A stretch of 64,000 nucleotides of DNA from Dallia pectoralis. Taxonomy: Eukaryota; Chordata; Actinopteri; Esociformes; Umbridae. Made by a program: the position numbers and the translations under genes. The stretch covers positions 22,611,585 to 22,675,584 of the forward strand of contig CM055728.1 of the NCBI GenBank assembly GCA_029465975.1, read 5' to 3'. Below the pieces are notes generated by a model, which was given only the letters and a program-made list of their open reading frames with translations, did not search any database and was not told the DNA's origin. Positions 37,301-49,400 of this stretch are shown here, piece after piece (position 1 is the stretch's first letter; each line of letters begins with the position of its first letter).

Positions 37301-40300
37301 GCACAGTTAGTGTTCTAACTAGCGAGATTTGGGGCTCATGCAGAGTTAGTGTTCTAACTAGAGGGACTTGGGGCTCATGGAACAGTTAGTGTTCTGTGGA
37401 GAGAAACTAGCTGATGGCCCAGAAAGTTGTCAAGGAGAATGGAGAGAGAACAGCAGACATTGTTAATGAACATGAATAATGCCTACAGTACCAGTGACAT
37501 ACAGGTTGGGTACACACACCCGGTTGAAAGTCTCATGTTTGTTGTAAGCTACATCAATGTTTTCTTTGAAGTTTTCCCCACTTCTCTAGCATCTAACACA
37601 ACAGACCTCAAGTGGATGACCTAGACAAGAAAGAATTTAGCTGAAATAGGTTCCTTTCAGATTTCATAGAAGCATCCTCTTTCAGGCAAAATGGGATATA
37701 ATACATTCTAAACAAGCCAGAAATATTTCAAACAGTCCTAAATCACCCAAGGATCAAGTTTCACTCAGGCGATTGAGCCATCTGCCACCCGACTGTCAGA
37801 CAAATCATTCCATCTGTCGGACAAACGCCGTACAAAAATACTCACCATGTAGGCACGCGCATGTGGGCATTACAATAAGTCCTGAAACAATGTTTTAATA
37901 AATGCATCACATCGAGAACACAAAGCCTGAGCTGGAGATGGCATGCAGTCGGAGAAGACGGAGCAGGAGCAGACACGTTGAGGTACCAGACGTATAACAC
38001 ATGACATAAGCAAGAGACTTAATGACCCACACCATATTAGGAGCTATATACGACGTTTAAAAACCAAAACAACCTCCGATCCAATGACAGGACCCAGCTC
38101 ACCAAGTGCATTGTCAATGAGATCCAATATCCGAGTATCTTCAGCTCAGAGAGGTTGTTGTGTGAGTGAACGAGCCCTAATCAATTAGCAGGAACAATGT
38201 ATGAGTGGTTAGTGCATTAGGCAAGGCGTGTTACCGGGGGCGACGACTGGGCTCTATCAGAGGGTTTCTCAGGGAGAGGGGAGGACGCGTTGTTTGCCTA
38301 ACCGAAGACCAGAGGAGACAGCAGCGCTGGTCCTGTAGTGTACTTACTATCCCTGGGTATTTGGGGCTCTCGAGTGTGCCGCTGTTACTAGACGAGACAG
38401 TGTGTGTCTTCCTGATACCGAGACCCGTGGCATCCATAGACTGGCTTCTGCTGCGTATCACCCGCTAGAGAGACAGACGGGAGGAGGAGACACGTTGAAC
38501 TGGATCTAACCATTAGCATGAGCTACGCTAACCAACCACCTCGGACAGGGACACACCCATTGTCTAACCCAATACTGACACTAAACCCCCACTACTGGGC
38601 CAACTGCAGAAAGACCTGAGGGGAATGACACTGATTCTGTACAAAGCAGGACCCGATGAGCTCCCAAACTGACACTAAGCTAGATGCAGAGAGAGCAACT
38701 GAGCCAGCAAATGCCAAGGGAGCCTCAGTGACTGTCAGCGTAGAGGTGATGGGAAACATTTTTAGGGGGGTGGCTGTCTGCTCACGTCCGCAGTAAACAC
38801 CCGTTGAAGAGCATCCATAACCCATGAACCCAGAATGCCCCTGTAGAAGGGACCAGACTGAAGGTGAAGACAGAGAGACACAGAGATACATGGATGTGTG
38901 CCCACTGAGATCGATAGAGGTCATGAGACAGTATACCTGGAAGCGTGACGCAGAGATGAAAATGAAGCCAGCTGTGTCACAAACACAGAGTAACATGCTA
39001 ATAAACCCAGAGCAACACATAAAGCACGATAGTCACCAGCATGTTAGCATTCACTTAAGTAAACCCAGAGCAAAATAGAGCACAGGTACAGGGCCGTTCC
39101 TGACTGACACCAAACTCTACAAACGCGGTCAAAACAACAGAGAAACATAAACACAAAGCGCAGTGTAACATTGTCTGTTCGAGTCTCATTGAATATTCAG
39201 TTTAGATTCAAATGAATGAATTCTAACAATCCTGTCACAAGTTATCTTTTTAGAGTGATCACATGTAACATATGAAGGAATACATATTATCAAGCATATG
39301 GCCCAGCAGCTTATTCTCAGCCAAGCCGTGTTACCTTGAAGGACTCAAAGAAACCCCCTCCTCCTCCAGACCCGTTCTCCATCTTTTCCTCATCTCCGCC
39401 CAGACCCATCATCGCCTGGCTGTTGATGTGCAGTTCCTCATACAGTGTTTCTAGCAGGGCTGACCGTGTACGTTCCTGGTAACGCACACACAGGAAACAT
39501 GCACACACGTCACATTAATACTGCTCATAAATAATAGAAGACCGCTGAGAAATATTGAGGCCTGAGCCTCTAAAGGACTGAGCATCTTAAAAAAACGTAC
39601 TTCCAGTTTGGCAAACTTCTCTGCTTTGCAGCAGGCATACTCGGCATTGATGAGTTTAGTGAAAAGGAACTCCTGTAATTCAGGACCCTGAAATAAAAGA
39701 GGAAGTGGAGTGAGTGACACACCAATATCAGAGGAGAAATATAAAACAGTACATGTACAGGTTTGTAAAGAAGGGATAGTACGTGTGCCAACTTACTTTT
39801 TTAAAGACAGCCGGGTCTGGCAGGGGAGGTCCAAAAAACGGTACGTCATCTCGAGCTGTCACTGACACCTAACAGAAGGAAATGTGCCCAAAATGATCAA
39901 CATGTATGTGCAGTAAGATGTTGGTTACTAGGTTAGTGAATACCAGTAGTGTACATCATGATGTTGGTTGATAGGTTAGTGAATACCAGTAGTGTGTATA
40001 TATATCATGATGTTGGTTACTAGGTTAGTGAATACCAGTAGTGTATGTATATCATGATGTTGGTTGCTAGGTTAGTGAATACCAGTAGTGTATATATATC
40101 ATGATGTTGGTTGCTAGGTTAGTGAATACCAGTAGTGTATGTATATCATGATGTTGGTTGCTAGGTTAGTGAATACCAGTAGTGTATGTACATCATGATG
40201 TTGGTTGCTAGGTTAGTGAATACCAGTAGTGTATATATATCATGATGTTGGTTACTAGGTTAGTGAATACCAGTAGTGTATATATATATCATGATGTTGG

Positions 40301-42182
40301 TTGCTAGGTTAGTGAATACCAGTAGTGTATGTATATCATGATGTTGGTTGCTAGGTTAGTGAATACCAGTAGTGTATATATATCATGATGTTGGTTGCTA
40401 GGTTAGTGAATACCAGTAGTGTATGTATATCATGATGTTGGTTGCTAGGTTAGTGAATACCAGTAGTGTATGTACATCATGATGTTGGTTGCTAGGTTAC
40501 TGAATACCAGTAGTGTATATATATCATGCCGTACCTTGTAGAGCACATTGTCAGTACAGGCATTGGCCACCTGCACCACCACGTAGGCATGGAGGAAGTT
40601 GGAGGCAATCATGTCTGGTACAAATGGAGTGTTCTCCTCCTGGAACACGATGGCCACTATGTCGTTCCCTATGTGCCTTTTCCTCTGCAGCTGCAACACA
40701 ACAAAGGAAAGCAGATGAAGAAGGCAGACGTCGGACCTTGAATCCTCACTCACATCCTTTAGAGTAGATTTCTGTCTGTCAACAGATGAGCTTGGGTTAA
40801 CAGTCCCTGGTGGGAGGCTGATGGTTTCATCACGTCAACCAGGACTACAGCTCTGATTGGTTTAGCTCTCAGGGGAACCAATAGGCTGCATTAGACATTG
40901 TGTGTTTTGGTTCTGACAACTTCTGTTATGTGTCGTTTCTGATAGACGTAAGACATTTTTTTGTGGTAGTCTTGCTATGGGTTGTGAATGTTTCCCTGAT
41001 TAATGAAGTAAGTTTATGAGTTAGTTGTTTGTTTCTCGTAAAATACACACTGCATGTGGGTATCATTATGTTTTCATTCACTATGGACCAGACAATGTCA
41101 GTATACAAGTCATAATGACAACCAGCCTTCTACTACTTTAAAACACAAGCCCTGACAGAAGCCGCTGAACAGTGTGATGTGAGTCAGTCGGAACAGAATT
41201 ACATATTGACATATTACTTCTACGAGTTAATTGTTTCCTATCGTTCGTATTCATCATACATGTGTGTATTTCAATAACGCACCAGAACAAATTCCTTGTT
41301 TGCTGTAAACGGACGTGGCGAATAAAACTCTTCCTGATAGTGAATTTTGAAATGGTACCTGTTGTGAGTCCCCCTCAGTGTAAGGCAGCTTGGTGGACAC
41401 ATGAAACATGACCTCTTTGTTGCGGTAGTTGTGGTAGACAGACTCAGTGCCGGTCTGCCCGTGGGTCACGTCCAACCCACCACGGAACCTGGACAGACAC
41501 ACAGCACCGTACGGTGAATTGGCAGGTTGGTGTATTGCATGAGCATAACGTACAGCTGAGGCGGCATTCTTACCCTTTGAAGTCAAACAGCTCCACCTTC
41601 TGCCCCAGAAACTCGAGGAATTCAACAAAAGCTGGACTCTCGTCACTGTTCCCAAATAACTCTTCTTCTGTTGTCTGTAGAAAAAAACGACGTGTTAACA
41701 GCAGTCACATTTAAAAAAAAATAGATATATTAATATTGTAATACGTAATATGACCAATATACCGTGGCGCATAGCAGAGGTCTTGGACACAGCGTTTGGA
41801 TGGGTATATTGGCAACATACTACAATAATTATTATTAATATTATTATTATGAACCGGTTACCAAGGCAACTAGAGAAGTCAAGATTATGTGACGTCATGC
41901 ACGTGGTATTCAGAGTCAACAAGTGCAGTTATCAGCCAATTAGCATTCAGGGTTAAAAGAACCCAGTAACAAGACCAGCATAATTATCAAATCTATAGTG
42001 GCGTTTGACAGAAGCACCATTAGCATTTGAGTTATGCATGAACAGCACCCGGCTGCATTCTGAACATAAAGAACAAGGTAATTAGAACAAGGTTGTCTGT
42101 CAATGGAGAAAGGACACATTCAACAAACATTAGAGCATGTGCAGGTCATCATGTGCTCAAGTCTGGGCTGACAGTCACGAAT

Positions 42183-42273
<91 letters not shown>

Positions 42274-45200
42274 GCTAGGGACAAGGCCACAGGATGGGCT
42301 TTTTACTTTGACATTGAGAGAGAGAGGGTGTATATGTCACATCAGTTTGATTTAATACTAGCTCAGTCGGTGAGCACACTTCCATGACTGATATTTGGAG
42401 AAACATGTCTAGCCTTTGTATTTGTTCGTGCTTTGTCCCAATCTTGCTCCCTTTGATTTGCCACATCAAACATTCTGAACTTCACATTTCCATTGTTACA
42501 TATTAAAGCTGTCTTTTAGTGCAAAGAGATGAGATATTGGCAGATGTACTAAGGTCCCAGTGAGGTGGATCTTGTCTCTGCTATGTGTGGCCCTGAGTCT
42601 GGCCCATGTATGTGGCCCTGAGTCTGGCCCATGTATGTGGCCCTGAGTCTGGCCCATGTATGTGGCCCTGACTGTGTCCCATGTATGTGGCCCTGACTGT
42701 GTCCCATGTATGTGGCCCTGACTGTGTCCCATGTATGTGGCCCTGACTGTGTCCCATGTATGTGGCCCTGACTGTGTCCCATGTATGTGGCCCTGACTGT
42801 GTCCCATGTATGTGGCCCTGACTGTGTCCCATGTATGTGGCCCTGACTGTGTCCCATGTATGTGGCCCTGACTGTGTCCCATGTATGTGGCCCTGACTGT
42901 GTCCCATGTATGTGGCCCTGACTGTGTCCCATGTATGTGGCCCTGACTGTGTCCCATGTATGTGGCCCTGACTGTGTCCCATGTATGTGGCCCTGACTGT
43001 GTCCCATGTATGTGGCCCTGACTGTGTCCCATGTATGTGGCCCTGACTGTGTCCCATGTATGTGGCCCTGACTGTGTCCCATGTATGTGGCCCTGACTGT
43101 GTCCCATGTATGTGGCCCTGACTGTGTCCCATGTATGTGGCCCTGACTGTGTCCCATGTATGTGGCCCTGACTGTGTCCCATGTATGTGGCCCTGACTGT
43201 GTCCCATGTATGTGGCCCTGACTGTGTCCCATGTATGTGGCCCTGACTGTGTCCCATGTATGTGGCCCTGACTGTGTCCCATGTATGTGGCCCTGACTGT
43301 GTCCCATGTATGTGGCCCTGACTGTGTCCCATGTATGTGGCCCTGACTGTGTCCCATGTATGTGGCCCTGACTGTGTCCCATGTATGTGGCCCTGACTGT
43401 GTCCCATGTATGTGGCCCTGACTGTGTCCCATGTATGTGGCCCTGACTGTGTCCCATGTATGTGGCCCTGACTGTGTCCCATGTATGTGGCCCTAAAGAT
43501 CAACGATGTAGAGATCCACTCCGCAGGCTCCTTCAATTGACTCAAGGACCCTCGACTGAGGCTATCGCTGCTTCTCTGAATCAGTTCAGTAAACAACAGG
43601 ATATTGTTATTGTAATGGGAAGGAATATTCAGGAGATAATATGTAGCTCACGTAGGCTGAATAAATCATTAATTCTGCGGGGGCAGGAGGGTGGAGCACT
43701 TTGTGCCATCAATTGCCTTATGAGGGTGGTCATGTTGATGAAGTCCAGTGTCATTTAGTACATGAGCTCAGATGAACTTCTGTTGGTGTAACAGCTGCCA
43801 TGCCTCACCTGTCCAAACCTTTGGTAGATGACTCCGAACTTAAAGTTGTTGCTTATAACATGTTCGTCAAATGTAACAATGAGTCTTGAAGCCTGTTGAA
43901 ACATCAAAGTCAAAATGCATAGTTAATATATATGGAATATGAGTTATCTGTGTGGATAAAATACAAATGTCTTTTTTTACAAGGTGAATTACACGGTTTG
44001 AACACGTCAAAACCGGAGGCTTACTTTTGGGTACAGGACAGGGTAAAAACGATCCACGTTTACCTCTTCACAGACAAGCTGAGGGTCAAAAGAGGAGAAA
44101 CATCCCTGCTGATGGTGTAATCATAAAATGACACTACTTCTCAATGTCTCTCTTACTCATGACGATTACACATTTGAGGAGCAAATATCCCAACGCTGAT
44201 CTCACCTTGGCCATCTGCACAATGTTCGGGAACTCTGTGAGACAAGAAATGGGAATCACATCATGGTAGGTCTTCATCTTGGTCCTAGAACAGGAATAAC
44301 AACATGTTCTTGTTAGCGTCACGGCAACGCAGCACTCCTTAAAGGATGGATCATCTAGCTACTGTTACTAACCCCGCCCTGAACCTCCATCCATATCCCG
44401 TCTCATCCACCCACACGCTGGCCTACATAGTCCATCTGTCACTTCATGTGGCAATTACAGTCTGGTGTTTTCCCCCCACTTGCAATCTTTATGACTCCTA
44501 TGATAAGACAGACTATCAGTATGAGGAGAGGTTATCACCAGGGCAGGGAACACCTCGCAAAACACTGTTAGTGGATGGACATACGGATGGTATCAGTGTT
44601 CTATTGATTATCACAGAACTACAACTGCGCCCTCAAGTAGTGACAGAGATACAGGATGTGATGTGAACAGTGTTAGCGCAATATGGCATGTATGCACAGT
44701 GTCCTGAGACGGATACTGTATCTGTCCTGAGAAGGATACTGTATCTGTCCTGAGACGGATACTGTATCTGTCCGGAGAAGGATACTGTATCTGTCCGGAG
44801 AAGGATACTGTATCTGTCCTGAGAAGGATACTGTATCTGTCCTGAGACGGTCCCTGTATCTGTCCTGAGAAGGATACTGTATCTGTCCTGAGAAGGATAC
44901 TGTATCTGTCCTGAGAAGGATACTGTATCTGTCCTGAGAAGGAAACTGTATCTGTCCTGAGACGGATACTGTATCTGTTCCGAGATGTAACATACGGTAT
45001 CTGTACAGAGATGGAACATACTACATTTTTCCTGAGAAGAAGCATACTGTGTCCGTACAAAGAAGGTTGAGAATGGAGGCAGGTTGTGATCGCTATGATG
45101 AAGGTGTGGTACCTAATCATGAGACGGAGGTGTTCTTGGTCTCCAATCACATCGTACTTCAAGGAGAACACCAGATGCCCCAGAGCTCCATCCACTGAAT

Positions 45201-46434
45201 AGTAGTTAAAGTGCTCCTGGTGAAATAACCAAAGGACCATAGCAGACAACGTTGATATACAAGGTATTCACATGAATGAGTATACGCATAGCTGAGTAGC
45301 AAACACACACACGGGCCAAACACATTTGAATTACTCAATTAATTGACAATTCCACAAATGTAGGTGCCAGCCAACTGCCATCATTCTATTTAGGTCTCTG
45401 CTCTCCGCTGTTCACAGATAAAGGTCCACATTCCTTATATTGAACAAAGCCTAATCCATCTTCATCAGCACCAGTCTCTGAAGTGCCACTCTGCACATTG
45501 AGTCTTTCTGGTAACCTAGCTGGAATATCTATTTTCATTACCGTAATGAATGAGCTGGGACATTTATTGTGAAACACTCAGCAATGTGAGTTTGCAGAAC
45601 AGGTGATGCTGGTGATACAGAAATGCTGATCTGTGAATCCCGGTCTCACACTGAGTGCAGTGTAGAACGTTAAAAAGATAGAACTGCATCAGTGTTTTAT
45701 TAGCATTTACGTATCTCAAATGCATTCAAAGGTGTCTCATTTGGGAGAGTATAAACGGATCCAATGCTAATTATTTACTGCCATTGAATATTAAAAGATG
45801 TATTTTTTATTCTAGGTACTTTTAGGTGTTCTGTTTATATAAATGTTAGTTCGGTTTTGGGTCACCTTGCCCAGGAAGTGTTTCCTGTAGATCTTGGCGA
45901 TGGGGTTACTCTCCAGCTTGTTACGATTTGTTGGCGACATCGGGGGGATCTGGTCCAGGTCGACACTGTCATTCATCTCATGGTTGTTCCCCTCGATCCA
46001 GTAACCCCCAAACTGAGGAAGCAGAATCAGGGGAAAGCCGCCTTTTCTCTCCAATACCTGGTTGACAAAACACAATGGAAGATGCAGAACAGTCGAGTCT
46101 TTACCTCCAAGCAGTGTGACTCATCTGTTGAATACAGTAAACAGTGAGATATTAAGCGCACGTACCTCATGGACACTGGGATAAGGAATGTAGTCCTCTT
46201 CGGTCTGCAGGATGAACAATACAGACACACAACGTAAATCACCTGCGCATCAATTAACTACTACTGATTTATTGTCCGCTACTGATTAAACGGGATTCCA
46301 GCATTATTGTTCCATCCTGTCAAATAGCATGATGCACACACAGCCAATCAGGTTAATGTTTCTATTAGTCTGGAATAATTATACTGTAATTGTGTGATTG
46401 GACATGGTGGCAGGCTGTAGTCTATTGCTACAGT

Positions 46435-46479
<45 letters not shown>

Positions 46480-49400
46480 CAGAACCTACTTTGAGTGGGG
46501 GAGGGAAGGTACATCGCTGCTCGTCCATCCTGTTGCCCTGTGAGGGAGACAAAATAATTCATGGTCACAGTAGAGTTGTAATGTAGAGCCCAAGTCATCA
46601 GAGGTCCATAGATGCTCAGTACTATTACTGATCCAGTTGTAATGTAGAGCCCATGTCATCAGAGGTCCAGAGATGCTCAGTACTATTACTGAGCCAGTTG
46701 TAATGTAGAGCCCATGTCATCAGAGGTCCAGATGCTCAGTACTATTACTGAGCCAGTTGTAATGTAGAGCCCATGTCATCAGAGGTCCAGATGCTCAGTA
46801 CTATTACTGATCCAATTGTAATGTAGAGCCCATGTCATCAGAGGTCCAGAGATGCTCAGTACTATTACTGATCCAGTTGTAATGTAGAGCCCATGTCATC
46901 AGAGGTCCAGATGCTCAGTACTATTACTGATCCAGTTGTAATGTAGAGCCCATGTCATCAGAGGTCCAGATGCTCAGTACTATTACTGATCCAGTTGTAA
47001 TGTAGAGCCCATGTCATCAGAGGTCCAGAGATGCTCAGTACTATTACTGAGCCAGTTGTAATGTAGAGCCCATGTCATCAGAGGTCCAGATGCTCAGTAC
47101 TATTACTGATCCAGAACCGTGTTGTTCGTCTTATCTGACAGATTAGTTGCATTCGTTTCCACAGCTTCAGACTAATCACTTAGAACAGATGAAGAGGAAG
47201 CATCACCATTGAAATGTTAAATAGAGACAGAAGGCAAGCGAGTCATGAAGTGCGGGGAGAGATGGATGCATAGTGGCAAGTCAGCAGATATAAAGAGCCC
47301 CGAGTCAACAACTACCTGAACGAGGGAATAATGGTGATTATAAAGTAATGTAGCACCGACTCACTTATTGAGACTTGTACATATGTCTATAAACTGTCGT
47401 CTGAAATGGGCATTACCCAGACAAATAAAAATATTAGGTAAAATAAAAAAAACATACATTTTTCAAATGTATTTACTAACGCATGTCACACACTGCATAA
47501 TGAAACATTTTGGTTATGTAAGCTGGTTATTGTAGAGCACATATTGGGCCGTCAGTTGTGCATCTCATAAGTTTGGAAAGACAGCATGTGACCCCTGAAG
47601 TAGTGTGTTCAGTACACCCAGCACTGCTAGTAGATATATGCTCAGCACAAAATGTTTAGAACAGCAGAAATTGTGTTAATTAAGCGTGCATGGACAAAAC
47701 TGATGTGTGTTTTAAATTAGTTATCATATAAGCAGCAGTTCTAACATACATCTCAAATATGAATTCTGGAGAGTCACTCTGCTATGACTCGTACAGTGCT
47801 GTCAGAAAAAGCATATTTTGCTACTGGCTGATTACTATCTATCATATAAGAACCTAGCATTCATTCATTATGAAGGTAAACATAACATAACAAGCCAGTC
47901 GAGGAAGACCTGCACAGATCTGGGATCGATTACTTTAGACTTCTGACCGGCAGGACCCACAGCTAGATTTGACATCTGAGTTGATTGACATGCTCTCTGA
48001 GATTCAAGTCATGAAATAAAAACTTTCTTTAGAGAATAGAAATTCCTGAATAATCTACCTATATGCCTATAAACTACCTATATGCATTATAATGTAAAAC
48101 TGCACTCTGTCGTTTCGACAACAATTCTAAATTCTGGCACATAGCAGAATGTTTGGCTGGAAGGATGGCTTCAGTTTTCCAAGAACAGAAAAGAGAAAGG
48201 AGTTATACGGCGCTCATTACGGTGAGTTGATTAGCTCAAAGTCTGGACAGAAGTATCACAAGAGTGACCAGATACAAAGTGTTCAGACTTCGCCTCTTTG
48301 AGGGAAGCTGTGGTTACTGAAGAGCCATAAAAACAGCACCAACTGAACCGGAGATACATTGGTTAGTTAGATTAATAAAGAAACAGGAAGAGATCCAAAA
48401 TACCTTACCTGCATCTTCTCAATCATTTCAAATAAATCTGTGGTCTGGAGAAAGGAGAATGAGACGAAGTGGAAATTAAACTAGATTTAGTTGGTTTTGT
48501 TTCAGTGTTGTTACGAGACTTGTTGCCATGGCATTACAAACTGGGCCAGACGCCTAAAACTGTCAACTCTACTACAACACATTATTTCATAGCTCCAACA
48601 TAGAATTCATTAGCTAATACTTCATGGTGTGACATATCTGACCCATCGAAAACACACTCATCCAATAATTTTCTGATACAAACCAAATTAGATCTCTTAC
48701 TATAGTAATCCTTCTTTAGGGAAAAACGTGTGCATTACAGACAAAGTAAATATCAAATGTTCCTGGCTACACACATCGCATCTCACTGAGTGAGTCTGAT
48801 GCAGACACAACTGTCTATACACTGATGATACTGTTAAAGATGACACGGTTAGATAGGTTTGATAACCACTTCCAACATCAGGAAAACAAGCCAGGAAAAC
48901 TTAGCATGTACATGCAAATAAATTCCAATACAGTAAAACCTTCATGTACATGTTATTTCAAGTACTACTTCACAATTACTGAATGACCTGCTTAAAGCAC
49001 TCTAATCACCTCCACAATAATGAATGAATCACCATATACGAACACCTCCACCATTTCACATGCTGAGACAGTTGGACGAAATGCCTTTTATGTGTTTAAA
49101 TTGGATAGTTATCTCCTCAGTATTGTGTATATCAGTCTGGATAAAAACAACTAGAACAGTCCCAGCCTTGAATTACTGTTCCGGTTGGCCGGGCTAAATG
49201 GCACCATCACTCAGGACTGACACAACCAAACAGTTTGTGTACCCTGTGGTGTTGGTGCTCAGAGGTAGTATGAGTAAAGTCCTCCGCCATACGCAAACAA
49301 CCACATGATACGGGACCAACTAGAACAAACCCAAAAGACAAACACCACTTGAACAGGATTTGCAGAACAATACAGCCACCTGAGCAGAGTTTAGAGTGTG

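Noticed and set aside
42496..43596. 366-codon open frame of GHIHGTQSGPHTWDTVRATY-type repeat
   Set aside because: A product of the stop-free 25-bp unit; no conserved domain, and it lies in a rap1gap intron.
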